Positions 1-10,994 of a stretch of 64,000 nt of DNA are shown piece after piece (within the stretch, counting starts at the first letter, position 1; every line of letters begins with the position of its first letter). Position numbers and translations under genes: made by a program. Source of the DNA: JAGQYH01 sp041393015 (GTDB taxonomy: Bacteria; Bacteroidota; Bacteroidia; Chitinophagales; JADIYW01). A model generated the notes under the pieces. The model was given only the letters and a program-made list of their open reading frames with translations. It did not search any database and was not told the DNA's origin. The stretch spans positions 372,001 to 436,000 of the forward strand of contig JAWKKV010000001.1 of assembly GCA_041393015.1 (NCBI GenBank), in the 5' to 3' direction.

Positions 1-361
1 TTTTTCATTTTTAGTTTATTCATCAATATCTGCTATGCTCCTCCATTAAAGCTTCGGCGACACAATGCGTGAGACCTTAACGATGTTTTTTGTTGGTGAT
101 AACACCAACATAGGCAACAGGTTATATTTTAACATCAACGTCCGCTTTGCGAGACATTGATGGAGATATACTTATTTTGTTGTTGCTAACACCAACAAAT
201 GCTAGGTGTTAGCTTTTCAATGATTCCAAAACACGCTTTCGGGTCTTTCAGACATCGAAAGGAGTTGCTTCACAGATGGAATTTCTATCTGCAATATATA
301 CACAAAAAAAAGGCCACACAATGGTGACCTTTCTTTTTTATTTATAATAAAGCTTAAATTT
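1..361. repeat. Gene-free stretch with palindromic repeats
   Basis: No convincing gene is visible. The stretch holds a 20-bp palindrome at 91-110 (8-bp arms, loop ATAA), a 30-bp hairpin at 133-162 (arms CATCAACGTC and GACATTGATG, one mismatch) and a third inverted repeat with arms GCTAACACC (185-193) and GGTGTTAGC (205-213). The first two recur elsewhere in the window (47978-47997 and 30769-30798). It ends with the terminator of the TonB-family gene. Confidence 0.75.
308..332 (-). terminator. Rho-independent terminator of the TonB-family gene
   Basis: Arms AAAGGCCAC (309-317) and GTGACCTTT (324-332) pair with one mismatch around a 6-nt loop. Read on the minus strand the hairpin is followed by a run of eight T. 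It lies 30 bp past the stop codon at 362. Confidence 0.75.
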
Positions 362-1195
<834 letters not shown>

Positions 1196-1356
1196 ATTTT
1201 AATAATTTTACTTCTATATCGTAATATTACCTATTAAATTGTTGATTTCAAAATCTATTGGAGCGATCTACTTGTATTCTAACATTTCTATGACAAAGTT
1301 TTATTTTGACATGTGATATTAGACACTAGACCTTAGACTAAATCAATAAAACATAA

Positions 1357-1734
1357 TTATGAAATTAATGCCTTGTAAGCTTCAGCATCCAATAATTCCT
1401 CTAACTGAGAACTATCGCTTAGTTTAATCTTCACCATCCATCCTTTACCATAAGGATCTTCGTTGACTACTTCCGGCTCACTTTCTAATGATTCATTTAG
1501 TTCTAACACTTCTCCTGTAACCGGCATGTATAAATCCGATACTGTTTTTACGGCCTCAATTGTACCAAAAATCTCATCTTTCTCCACTATGTCGCCTACT
1601 GTTTCAACTTCTACGTATACGATATCACCTAATTCTCCTTGAGCGAAATCAGTAATACCAATGTAAGCTTCATCACCTTCTACACGCACCCATTCGTGCT
1701 CTTTAGAATACTTTAAATTATCTGGAATATTCAT
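1357..1734 (-). CDS. gcvH: Glycine cleavage system H protein
   Basis: 125 aa, the usual length. GcvH carries lipoyl-bound aminomethyl groups between the P, T and L proteins of the glycine cleavage system in the cytoplasm. The lipoylation site is Lys63 in GTIEAVKTVSDLY. Other family marks are HEWVRVEG near residue 14 and YGKGWMVKI near the C-terminus. No other gcv gene is in the window. It follows sprA on the same strand after a 72-bp gap that holds its own promoter, so it need not depend on sprA transcription. Confidence 0.96.
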   Translation of the reverse strand: MNIPDNLKYSKEHEWVRVEGDEAYIGITDFAQGELGDIVYVEVETVGDIVEKDEIFGTIEAVKTVSDLYMPVTGEVLELNESLESEPEVVNEDPYGKGWMVKIKLSDSSQLEELLDAEAYKALIS

Positions 1735-1747
1735 TCTTATTATTTGT

Positions 1748-1781
1748 CATCAAAAATAGTTTTTTTGATGATGATTACAAA
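1748..1781 (-). promoter_or_regulatory. Predicted gcvH promoter within an A/T hairpin
   Basis: On the minus strand a -33 TTTG (complement of CAAA, 1778-1781) and a -7 element TATTTTTG (complement of 1751-1758) are 19 bp apart, matching the Bacteroidota consensus TTG/TAnnTTTG. The -7 box sits in one arm of a 9-bp A/T-rich hairpin (1748-1756 with 1762-1770) that may weakly end sprA transcripts. The box ends 16 nt before the gcvH start codon. Confidence 0.6.
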
Positions 1782-1806
1782 TACAAAGTTGAGAATAAGT
1801 AAAACA

Positions 1807-4800
1807 CTATGGTTTAGTTACACCACCATTTGAATTATTATTGTTATCGCCGCCAAATGCATTTTGAAATAACCCAGGTTCTAAATTGAATCTGATGGTA
1901 ATTCCACCTCTGGCTGAAGTAACCGGATAAGAGGCTAAAGTGGCCGGTAATGTCTTTCTATATTCATAAAACAACCTTACGTTTAATTGCTTGTTTACCA
2001 CCCAATCAATGGTTGGAGAAAAGGATATTGTTTTTGCTCCTCTTGTTGGCTCGGCAATTTCTTGATCTAATTTATAATTTACCGTTCTATCATTTCTAAC
2101 TGAAAGGTCAAATCTGAAATTGATATCACTTTTTAATTCTTTTCCTCCAACTTTAAATGGCATTTTAATATCTGCCCAATTATACCCTAAACTAGCCGTT
2201 ACTTCTTGCGATCTGTTTTCACTTAATTGAAAATCTAAGAAACTAAAACCTAATGTTCTTGATTTTTTAAATTCAAAACTAGAAGTCAATCCATTGATCC
2301 AAGTGATATCTATACCTATTAAAGGTTGCAATATCTCCGTTACTGAAATCTGAGGAATATTAAACTGCCCGTAATAGTTACTTGACAATGTATCTAATGC
2401 ACTTGGTACAAAGTAAAGGTCGCTACCCGTAAAGCCATTAGATCCTTCGAAATTAAGATCTGATGCATAGCTATTAATGCTAAAGGTTGATGAATAACCA
2501 TGACTCAATTTAAAGTTCTTAAACACTTTTTTAGCCCATTCGTATTTTGCTAAGCCAGTATAAGACAATCGCCAGTTAGGCAATGGAATTGTTTTTAAAG
2601 GGTTGAGACGAACTTTATCCGGGTCTTTTCCGGTATAAGCAGCAATAAAGGCAGGAATTAATACATCTTGTGAGTAAGGTCCATAACCTTCATAATATTG
2701 ATCCAAAATAATATCATCTTGTTCAAAGTTTCCTGTAGAATTTGGATTCAGTAGCGCAAACTCTTCAGAATATAGCGTTCGGAGTCGCTCAAATTCTCTA
2801 AAAGCTTGAGAGAAGTTATTTTCATCAAGTTTATCAAACATCGTTCTAAACATCACAAATGAAATACTGTAACTACCCGTTGTTGCTGGAGATAAATGCT
2901 GAAAACTTCCTCCTTCAGAAATCTTCTTAAAGTATTCAGAATAATTTTCTGTCCATTTTTTATCCCAGTTTACATCTACTCTAAAATCTCTAAAAGGTTC
3001 GAAAACTAATTTGAAAGATAAATTTCGAGTGTTGCTTTGCTGAAATTGATAATAGAAAGTAGTGTCTTCTGTTAACCATCCTCTATCAGATATATCTGTC
3101 AACCATGATGTGTCTTTTTGTGCTCCAAACAAGAATCCAAAACCCGGCGCTCCCGTGCTAAAGTCTTGACCAAACAAATTAGGCGTTGGCGTAAACCCCG
3201 GAACTGTTGTAGCTCTTTTTTGATCATAAGTAACCGATAACCTTTTGATACCAATTAAAGGTCGCAAGAAGGCATTGGCTATTGGATTGGCCTCCGGTTT
3301 CATTTTCTTCTTATCCTCCTTTAACTTTCTCAATTGATTCTTCAATTGTGTTTTATCCTTTTTAAGTGTTTTTACGTCTTTACGAGTTAGTGTAGTATCA
3401 ACTTTAGCTTCAGCAATTTCAATTTTCTTTTTATCTATCTCTTCAATTTTACCGTCCACTTTCTTTTGCAGTCTTTCTTTATTTTGTTGTGCCTTCTCTT
3501 TTGAGCTTTGGTAGTTTTCTTTATTTATTTTTTTAGAAGAGTTGGTATTATATGGTTTTAAGAATGGAATTTTATCATAAAGGTTTTTAAAATTCATTTC
3601 CCCATTAACCTGAATATTCTGAGAGTTGCTGACAATGTTTCCAAGGTTAGTAGCTGCCAATGAAGATGCCGTCCAAGTATAATCAGTATTATAACGGACT
3701 CTACTCGTTAACCAATCAAATGCAGGAACAAATTTAAATGGCACATTATAACTTGCATTAAAAGAATGCTGATAATTTACTTTACGTCCGAACGTCCAGA
3801 AATTGCTCCAAAGTTCATCTTTCTTTTCTTTTGTATCGATGGCTCCGGCGGGCTCATCAATTCTATTGTTCACCACCGCAGAATAATCCAAACTAATAGA
3901 TTTAGTGATATTATGCTTGTAATCGTAATATCTATCCCAAGTGAAATACTTGTCGTAAGTAGGTTCTATAACCAATCCATCATCGCCAATATCTCTGATT
4001 TTTCTTTCGCCAAATTGTCTAAAAATATCCGTTCTAAAGGCAATAGAAGACGGCATTGGATTGATATTAAACTCTTTGAAAGGCCGTAAATAATTATGTG
4101 TGCTGGTTACCTTTTTTAATGGCTGCCAATACACTGGTTTGGGACTGTGCGTGTAGCCCAATGATCCTTTATGTTTGGTTACCTCATCTTCTTCTAACGT
4201 AGCATTATGCTTACTGATTTGAGTGTAAGAATAGGATACATCAAAGTTTTCTATATCATATACTCGCGGATCCTTTTTAGTGTTGGTCCGCAGTTTTTTC
4301 ATATTGGTGACGTTCACACTTTTTATGGTAGTGACATCTTGAGCTTGCTTTTTAATCTCTTGCTTCTCTGCTGCCTTTTCTTCTGGCGTTAAGTTTCCAT
4401 TCAGATCAACTGCATTAATTTTGTCTTTTAATTCAATATCTAATTCATAAGGATCGTATTGTGGTGTGCTCACAGAGTGACTAAAGTTGGCATACACCGG
4501 AATTTGAAGCGCTGCCTTTGGCGGTAAGAATTTACCCATTTCCAAATTAGCTGCTACATCTACTTGATAAAAATTATCTCTATATCTTTCATCCAATCTT
4601 TGCTCCAACTGTCCGAATCCGATGGTATGCATCGTTCCCGAAACCGAAACATTACCGACATCTCCTAATTGCATGTCTACTCTTCCTAAGGCGGCCCAAC
4701 CACCTTGCTCATCAAAGCCAGACAATCTTAACTCATTTACCCAAACCTCTCCACATTTTGCATTCCCATCATCTATCATATCATTAACACCAATCACTCT

Positions 4801-7800
4801 TTTAGGGTTTCTGATACCAATCATAAATACAGCTGAACGACCTAAATCAGGATTTCCTTTTACAGTAATCTTATTCCCTCTGCCATCTGTATAATAATAA
4901 GGGAAAATCGGTGAGTAATCTTCACTATTTCTAAACTGTTTTACTTTAGTTAAGGTGTCTAAGAAAACGTCTAAATTGTTTGCTTCCGGCCAAATGGCTA
5001 ATCTATCATTATCATTATTTGGATTGTAATTGCCTTCAGGAGTTACTTGTAAAGGTACTTCGTACTCATAGAAATTTTCCGTAAAATCAGATCCAATTCT
5101 AACGAACATAGTCATATCACCACTTTGAATAGGCAGGAGACTTCCTTCTGGTGTATTTAGACTTTCAGCATGCGAAAACATTCTCAAACGCTGAAAGTTC
5201 CTCATGTCAAGATCTAAGATTTTAAATATTGCTCTGGCATCACCATCTTTTAACTCGCAAACTTGCATGCTTAATGCTTGCTCATTTTGAAAAGCGTTGT
5301 TTACGCCCCCAATGGTAGACTCCCTTCTAATACCTGGTGGAATAGCATAAGGAATTGGGGTTCGACCAGAGTTTTCTTCCACACTTATAGCCGATACATT
5401 GAAATCCGTATTCCCTTCATTATCGCCTGTAATAATTTCATTTGACTCTTCTAGGCTAAGATTGTATCGTCTCCATTGATTTCTAATTAAACCTAACTCA
5501 GCAAATCTCAATACTACAGGCTCTGCAAAATCAGTCATAATCATCCTCATGTATCGGATAGATCTAAAATCTTGAATATTTCCTACTCTTTGATCAAATG
5601 ATAGAATAGGAATTTTCACTTGATACCATACTGCTGAATCGGGCACTCCATCTACTGATACAGCTACAGAAACTCTATCCACTACAAAATCTGATGATGC
5701 AAACTCTACGGGATCAAAATCTAATGTATAATTGTAATACTCTTCAATTTCATTTAAGGTATTATCATCGTTTAGATCTTCATCATCCGGTTGGTTTTTA
5801 GCATTACCATTACCACTAATATTACCTAGAGCGTTATACGAGGAGTTCCCTTGTGTTCCATTGAAGTTTTTATAACGCTCCACAATTCCTATATCATCAT
5901 CAAAAACACCGGGGTCAATTGGATAAATATAGTTGTCATTGGATGGGTCTCTTAAAATATTGGTAAAGATTTCGCCAGAAACAATAGGTTGAATTTGATC
6001 TAAGTAATCAGTGTAAAATGCCTGTTCAGATTCATCATCTAAACCATCGAATCCAATATCTTGTTTACTAATTACATCCGGGTCGGAATCAAATGAATTG
6101 GTAATTGCATTACTAATGGTTGGTGTTACCCCCCAATTAGAAGTATCAACACGAGTTTGATTTGATGGCCGAGGCAATCCATTTTCGTAAAGCTTTCTAG
6201 AATCTTTTAATACATCTTCAGACACTGTTCCTAATTGAATCAATAATTTTCCTTGTGGTGTATTATTTGACTTCAAAAAGGGATCAAGCATCCAGAATTC
6301 AATAAATTCTACATTCGAAGCTTCAAAATCGTTGGTTTGAATGGCTCGCATAATACCTCCCCATCTGGTCTCAGGATCTCGTAAACTTCCATCTTGACTT
6401 ACCCCTGATGAAATACCTGGTAATCCTTGTGCATCAAAATTGTAAGGTCCTTTTTCTTCGGGGAAATACGATAAATCAAAAGTATATAAAGGCGGATTGT
6501 TAAAGTTTGGATTTTCTCTATTAGGAAAAATTTGACGTTCGTAATATAATCGAGTATAAAGATCTTCTGTTTCTGCTCTATTACCACTTAATGGGTTGTT
6601 TCTGCTATTGTTATTGTAGAAGGTTCCATCTACCTGATACCAAGCTAATTTAGCTCTGTTATAACCATACGGAAGGCTATCAGATAATTGTGCTTCCGGA
6701 AAAAGATCATTTCCAAATCTATCTTTCAAGCCTTTAGGTGTGCTTGATAATTGCCATGCAGTAAATGGGAATTTTATATCGTAGTTAATACTGCTACCTT
6801 CAAAATCATCTACATAAACTGTCCCTGCATCATCTTGATTAACGGCATTTGCGTGTCCCGGAAGGAAACGAGCCATTTCACCTGACACACTTATTTTTGA
6901 AGGAGCAGTTGCTTCTGAGAAGGAAATCTTACGCATCCCTCTAGTGATGGCTTCTGCTTCTGTTTCGTAGTTAAAATCTACTCCAAGGATATTATTCTTG
7001 ATTGGATCATCACCATAATTTACTTTTTCTGTAAATGGTCTTTCTGCCAAACGCATGTGCGTTGCCCCAATATTGATCTTATCGCTAATTTTATAATCTA
7101 ATCTAGTTCCGATCAACGATTTGTTTCTTAAACCAAAAAGAGTATTGTTCTCAAACTGAACATTAATAGGAACACCACTATTGGCAATCCCTTCATCAAT
7201 TATCCTAACTCTTCCTAAATTATAATCTACCGTATAATGGACATTCTCTTGTAAAACCTGACCACCAGCAGAAACCGTAACTGATCCTCTAGGAATGTTA
7301 AAAGCGTTCAGTCGAATTTCGTTAGAAACGCTTGATTTATAACGCCCTTTCATAATAAACCGATTAAACTCCGGCCGCTGTTGAGCAGCAACTTTTGTGG
7401 AATCGTATAAAATATCGTAGACAATTCTATCTGCCACACTATTGTTATTAATAGTGTCTCTTAAATAACTACCGAACGGCTCTAAGACCGGATAATATAT
7501 TCTTCCCGTTCGAGGATTGATGGTAACATTGGGAATAAAGTCAAAAACTCCATCCGGTTGAGGATCGAGTTGATTATTGAGTCGGTCTAATCTTAATACT
7601 TCAATTAGTCTATCTCCGGTTACATCACCACCATTGGGTAAATACCGTTTATCTCCTCCACCCGGATCTTGGTAGAAAACCTCTAAATAAAAATCTTCGG
7701 GATTAACTTGAAAAGCACTTAAACTGTAAACGTTTTTCATCATTAAATCCCATATCGGTTGATTGGTTCTAACCGATGTTCCTTTCAACATCTTTAATAC

Positions 7801-9249
7801 CAATACCTTATCTATAATATTGGTAGTATCTGCATTGGGTGGCAAATCGCTAGAAAATTCTCCAATCTGAAATACCTGACCGTTTACTGTATATTCTATA
7901 GCAACCCCCAAAACTTCATCCGGTTTTAAAGTTTGGTTCAAAGAGATATAGCCCAACCTTTCATGATAATCATATTCTGATGAAGATAATTTCCTAGCAC
8001 TTGTTTTTTCAAAACCATCAATTGGCTGAAGTCCAACTGTATTTTCTAAATAGGAAATTACTTGTGTTGGGTCTCTTAATCTATCTTGGTTTTGCAATAA
8101 AGCACTATATAAATTGTTGGCTCTATTGTCGGGATAAGGTCCGGCAGCCGGATTGTTCCAAATTGGATTAACTAATCTATTTCTTTCTCCTAAATCAGAC
8201 AATGCAACAATCTCTCTGATGTCTTCTGTCTGACGTGTTTTGTTGGTTACCCAAACCTCAATTCTATTGATTACTGCCGGCGTATTGATGACAGGGACTA
8301 AATTTAGATTGTCTTCATAACCATCTCTAAAAAAGTGAGTAAAGAAAAAGTGCTTATTCTCTTCGTACTCATCGGCTTTCACTTCAAAATCTTTCAACTG
8401 TGCTCCCCCTTGAGAAGTAACACCGCTGGTTTGAGATTTCTGTTGTGCCAAAACATTGGTAATATATAATCTACCAAATTGCAATTGAGATTTGATACCA
8501 AACAAACTCTGCGATCCTCTTATCAGTTGTCCTCTTAATGGAAGACTCACATTACCTGCTTCAATTAATTTGATGATTTTATCTTCTTTGCCTTCATATG
8601 CTAGTTTGATCTGATTTTCAAAATTGAAGGTTGTTTTAGTGTTGAAATTGGTATTAATATCCATGAAGTCACCTATTGACCCGGTAACATTCATTTGAAT
8701 ATTCATATCAAAATCGAAATTGGTTTGTTTCCTTTGGTCTTCTCTAAGCGTTGGGTTATCTACTTTTTGAGAAGAAACACCTAAAGTAATATCAATGCTT
8801 CCTCGCGGCTGAATATCAACGGCAAATTTTTGTGCCCAACCCGATTTTCCTCCTGTTTCGGGATCGATATATAATTTAGGTTGACCGCTTTCTCTTTCTG
8901 CTAAATCAATAGCCTTAGATCTTTGCTCGAAATAATTTTTTACTGAATTCTCTTTTTGCCAAACTAGAAACTCTTCGAAAGTAAGGTAAGTTGGATTTCT
9001 AAAATACCTGCCTCCAACTTTTTCTAAGATGATGAACTTGCCCGTTTTAGGATCGTATTTTACTTCTTTTTCAATTAGTGACGGATCTTCAAAATCTAAG
9101 CTATTATGATCGCCCTCGTTGGTTAAATGATCGTAAGGTCTGTCTTGAATAGGATATGGCAGTGGTGTGGAAGTAGTATCTTCTTGAGCATTAAGTGTAA
9201 AGACACTTAATGCCAATAAACAAAATATGTAGCTAATTCTCTTCCGCAC
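1807..9249 (-). CDS. sprA: Type IX secretion translocon / gliding motility protein SprA
   Basis: 2480 aa, the size typical of SprA (Sov). SprA is the very large outer-membrane barrel through which T9SS cargo leaves the cell; in gliding species it is also needed for adhesin secretion and motility. The start gives a clean signal peptide (MRKRISYIFCLLALSVFTLNAQ). Long stretches of short alternating beta-strand pattern with many Asn, Asp and Tyr run through the protein. A Lys/Glu-rich coiled-coil insertion lies roughly at residues 1905-1985. Its neighbours are ruvA just upstream (33-bp gap) and gcvH downstream, the conserved setting of sprA in the phylum. Other T9SS genes (gldKLMN, porV, sprE, sprT) are not in the window. 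Confidence 0.97.
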   Translation of the reverse strand: MRKRISYIFCLLALSVFTLNAQEDTTSTPLPYPIQDRPYDHLTNEGDHNSLDFEDPSLIEKEVKYDPKTGKFIILEKVGGRYFRNPTYLTFEEFLVWQKENSVKNYFEQRSKAIDLAERESGQPKLYIDPETGGKSGWAQKFAVDIQPRGSIDITLGVSSQKVDNPTLREDQRKQTNFDFDMNIQMNVTGSIGDFMDINTNFNTKTTFNFENQIKLAYEGKEDKIIKLIEAGNVSLPLRGQLIRGSQSLFGIKSQLQFGRLYITNVLAQQKSQTSGVTSQGGAQLKDFEVKADEYEENKHFFFTHFFRDGYEDNLNLVPVINTPAVINRIEVWVTNKTRQTEDIREIVALSDLGERNRLVNPIWNNPAAGPYPDNRANNLYSALLQNQDRLRDPTQVISYLENTVGLQPIDGFEKTSARKLSSSEYDYHERLGYISLNQTLKPDEVLGVAIEYTVNGQVFQIGEFSSDLPPNADTTNIIDKVLVLKMLKGTSVRTNQPIWDLMMKNVYSLSAFQVNPEDFYLEVFYQDPGGGDKRYLPNGGDVTGDRLIEVLRLDRLNNQLDPQPDGVFDFIPNVTINPRTGRIYYPVLEPFGSYLRDTINNNSVADRIVYDILYDSTKVAAQQRPEFNRFIMKGRYKSSVSNEIRLNAFNIPRGSVTVSAGGQVLQENVHYTVDYNLGRVRIIDEGIANSGVPINVQFENNTLFGLRNKSLIGTRLDYKISDKINIGATHMRLAERPFTEKVNYGDDPIKNNILGVDFNYETEAEAITRGMRKISFSEATAPSKISVSGEMARFLPGHANAVNQDDAGTVYVDDFEGSSINYDIKFPFTAWQLSSTPKGLKDRFGNDLFPEAQLSDSLPYGYNRAKLAWYQVDGTFYNNNSRNNPLSGNRAETEDLYTRLYYERQIFPNRENPNFNNPPLYTFDLSYFPEEKGPYNFDAQGLPGISSGVSQDGSLRDPETRWGGIMRAIQTNDFEASNVEFIEFWMLDPFLKSNNTPQGKLLIQLGTVSEDVLKDSRKLYENGLPRPSNQTRVDTSNWGVTPTISNAITNSFDSDPDVISKQDIGFDGLDDESEQAFYTDYLDQIQPIVSGEIFTNILRDPSNDNYIYPIDPGVFDDDIGIVERYKNFNGTQGNSSYNALGNISGNGNAKNQPDDEDLNDDNTLNEIEEYYNYTLDFDPVEFASSDFVVDRVSVAVSVDGVPDSAVWYQVKIPILSFDQRVGNIQDFRSIRYMRMIMTDFAEPVVLRFAELGLIRNQWRRYNLSLEESNEIITGDNEGNTDFNVSAISVEENSGRTPIPYAIPPGIRRESTIGGVNNAFQNEQALSMQVCELKDGDARAIFKILDLDMRNFQRLRMFSHAESLNTPEGSLLPIQSGDMTMFVRIGSDFTENFYEYEVPLQVTPEGNYNPNNDNDRLAIWPEANNLDVFLDTLTKVKQFRNSEDYSPIFPYYYTDGRGNKITVKGNPDLGRSAVFMIGIRNPKRVIGVNDMIDDGNAKCGEVWVNELRLSGFDEQGGWAALGRVDMQLGDVGNVSVSGTMHTIGFGQLEQRLDERYRDNFYQVDVAANLEMGKFLPPKAALQIPVYANFSHSVSTPQYDPYELDIELKDKINAVDLNGNLTPEEKAAEKQEIKKQAQDVTTIKSVNVTNMKKLRTNTKKDPRVYDIENFDVSYSYTQISKHNATLEEDEVTKHKGSLGYTHSPKPVYWQPLKKVTSTHNYLRPFKEFNINPMPSSIAFRTDIFRQFGERKIRDIGDDGLVIEPTYDKYFTWDRYYDYKHNITKSISLDYSAVVNNRIDEPAGAIDTKEKKDELWSNFWTFGRKVNYQHSFNASYNVPFKFVPAFDWLTSRVRYNTDYTWTASSLAATNLGNIVSNSQNIQVNGEMNFKNLYDKIPFLKPYNTNSSKKINKENYQSSKEKAQQNKERLQKKVDGKIEEIDKKKIEIAEAKVDTTLTRKDVKTLKKDKTQLKNQLRKLKEDKKKMKPEANPIANAFLRPLIGIKRLSVTYDQKRATTVPGFTPTPNLFGQDFSTGAPGFGFLFGAQKDTSWLTDISDRGWLTEDTTFYYQFQQSNTRNLSFKLVFEPFRDFRVDVNWDKKWTENYSEYFKKISEGGSFQHLSPATTGSYSISFVMFRTMFDKLDENNFSQAFREFERLRTLYSEEFALLNPNSTGNFEQDDIILDQYYEGYGPYSQDVLIPAFIAAYTGKDPDKVRLNPLKTIPLPNWRLSYTGLAKYEWAKKVFKNFKLSHGYSSTFSINSYASDLNFEGSNGFTGSDLYFVPSALDTLSSNYYGQFNIPQISVTEILQPLIGIDITWINGLTSSFEFKKSRTLGFSFLDFQLSENRSQEVTASLGYNWADIKMPFKVGGKELKSDINFRFDLSVRNDRTVNYKLDQEIAEPTRGAKTISFSPTIDWVVNKQLNVRLFYEYRKTLPATLASYPVTSARGGITIRFNLEPGLFQNAFGGDNNNNSNGGVTKP

Positions 9250-9282
9250 TTAAATTATACTATTTTCAAAAAGGCGCCCAAG

Positions 9283-9870
9283 TTACAAATTTTTCAGGCT
9301 GAGTTTAATCAATTCTTCAACGCTGCCAACCGGATTGGTTTTCCAAACCTTATTTATCACTTTTTCTGATTGGGCTTTACCAAAACCAAGCATGGTTAAA
9401 GCAGAGATAGCCTCTTCTATAATGGCGTTTGCGGATCCTGTAACTGATAGCTCCTCGTCATTACTATCTATGCTTTTAACTTTATCTTTTAGTTCTAAAA
9501 CTAATCGTTTGGCACTTTTGGGCCCAATGCCCTTTATTGTTTGTATTAAACTCACTTCTTCGTGAATTATTGCGTTAGCTAATTCATTTGTTGTCATTGA
9601 TGACAAAATTAATCTAGCAGTATTAGGGCCAACACCTGAAACACTAATTAGATAGATGAACATTTGTTTCTCTTCTTCGGTGCTAAAACCATATAAGATC
9701 TGAGCATCTTCTCTAACATGAAAATGGATAAACAACTTAGTTGCTTTCAATTTTTCAATATCAGAATACGTTTTGAGAGAAATATGAACCAAATACCCTA
9801 CTCCATTACAATCAAGATGTACTTGTGTAGGAGAAGTATATGCCAATTGACCATTTAAGTATGCAAACAT
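9283..9870 (-). CDS. ruvA: Holliday junction branch migration protein RuvA
   Basis: 195 aa. RuvA binds four-way DNA junctions and loads the RuvB motor during recombination and repair. The N-terminal OB-fold begins MFAYLNGQLAYTSPTQVHLD. Two helix-hairpin-helix motifs follow: SGVGPNTARLILSS and KGIGPKSAKRLVLELKDK. The small C-terminal RuvB-binding domain includes ALTMLGFGKAQSEKVI. It is the likely first gene of a ruvA-sprA unit. No clear TAnnTTTG-type promoter was found in the 340 bp upstream. Confidence 0.97.
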   Translation of the reverse strand: MFAYLNGQLAYTSPTQVHLDCNGVGYLVHISLKTYSDIEKLKATKLFIHFHVREDAQILYGFSTEEEKQMFIYLISVSGVGPNTARLILSSMTTNELANAIIHEEVSLIQTIKGIGPKSAKRLVLELKDKVKSIDSNDEELSVTGSANAIIEEAISALTMLGFGKAQSEKVINKVWKTNPVGSVEELIKLSLKNL

Positions 9871-10212
9871 GGATTTAGGGGGTTAGTGTTAATGCTTCAT
9901 CAATGACATCTAAGTGCACCATTGATGGCAGAGCTAGTTGGTTTGGTTAGTTAAAGCGTTTTTATTAGCCTCAAAGATGTATTTACTAAAGCAAAAAAGA
10001 AAGTGAACTTATAAACAATTTTGGATATAGCCGTTTTTATTACAAAATAACACTCAAAACATTATAATTATGGTAGGTTGGTTTACGATATCAATTACAA
10101 TTAAGGAACGCTGACTTTCTTTAATAATGCTAAATTTTTCTGTTTGATCCTTGTTCAATTTAAATGGACACGATAATTCTCAACCTAAAAGAGTTGAAAA
10201 TCGATACACTTC
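9871..10212. other. Gene-free stretch with one hairpin
   Basis: No open frame of credible length and no tRNA is visible. A 30-bp inverted repeat at 9898-9927 has arms CATCAATG and CATTGATG with a 14-nt centre, the same outer design as the 30-bp hairpins at 133-162 and 30769-30798. A weak inverted repeat (TTCTCAAC / GTTGAAAA, about 10173-10198) follows the SDR gene stop and might terminate it. Confidence 0.55.
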
Positions 10213-10974
10213 TTAAACCGTCAAAGCAAATCCTCCATCCGGTGATAAGGTTGTACCAGTGATATAACTGGCTTCATCAGAACATAAAAATATAATAGAT
10301 TTAGCGATTTCTTCTGGAAGACCTGCACGTTTCAAATGGATAGATTGCATAATGGCATTATCGTATATTTCGTCTCCAATAATTCCTCTTAATCGACGAT
10401 GCATAGCAGTATCAATAATTCCAGGGCATACTATATTTACGCGAATACCTTGTGATGCCAATTCTGCCGAAACACTTGTGGTTAAGCCCACCATACCATG
10501 TTTAGACGCCACATAAGGTGAACCTGTTGGGAAGCCTAAAAATGAATTGATGGAACCCACATTAACTATAGCGCCACCAAAACCAAGTTTTAGCATTGCC
10601 TTGGCCTCATGTTTCATACAAAGAAAAGTCCCTTTCAAATTAATGTCTAATACTCTATCCCATTCTTCTTCTGGTAAATCGACAATGCTACTAAACTGAC
10701 CTTCTACACCTGCATTGTTAACCGCATAATCCAATCGGCCAAATACAGCAATAGTATGCGCCACCATTTGCTCAACTTCTTTACTATTGGCTACATCTGT
10801 TTTGATGGCAGAAGCTTTTCCTCCTTTTGACTCTATTTCCTTTACTAAAGCATCCAACTCTTCTTGACGTCTGGCAGCAACCACCACGCTTACCCCTTTT
10901 TCTACAAATGCTAATGCTGTTTCTCTGCCTATTCCACTACTTGCTCCTGTTATCAGTGCTACTTTTCCTTTCAT
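10213..10974 (-). CDS. SDR-family NAD(P)-dependent oxidoreductase
   Basis: 253 aa, a classical short-chain dehydrogenase/reductase of cytoplasmic type. The dinucleotide-binding motif is TGASSGIGRETA (residues about 9-20). NNAG is present, the catalytic Ser is in VNVGSINSF, and the Tyr/Lys pair is in YVASKHG. The C-terminal region has the PGIIDTAM loop and a GGFALTV ending. The exact substrate cannot be told from sequence; such genes are often labelled glucose 1-dehydrogenase or 3-oxoacyl-ACP reductase-like. It lies 20 bp downstream of mgtE on the same strand, so the two may be cotranscribed, but no functional link is evident. Confidence 0.9.
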   Translation of the reverse strand: MKGKVALITGASSGIGRETALAFVEKGVSVVVAARRQEELDALVKEIESKGGKASAIKTDVANSKEVEQMVAHTIAVFGRLDYAVNNAGVEGQFSSIVDLPEEEWDRVLDINLKGTFLCMKHEAKAMLKLGFGGAIVNVGSINSFLGFPTGSPYVASKHGMVGLTTSVSAELASQGIRVNIVCPGIIDTAMHRRLRGIIGDEIYDNAIMQSIHLKRAGLPEEIAKSIIFLCSDEASYITGTTLSPDGGFALTV

Positions 10975-10994
10975 TTTTGATTTATTTTTAGTTT

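Noticed and set aside
1..361. A tRNA or other structured RNA gene
   Set aside because: The hairpins are separate inverted repeats and do not form a cloverleaf; no tRNA consensus (TTCGA loop, CCA end) is present.
10062..10110. A 14-codon frame between ruvA and the SDR gene
   Set aside because: Too short, with no promoter or conserved feature.
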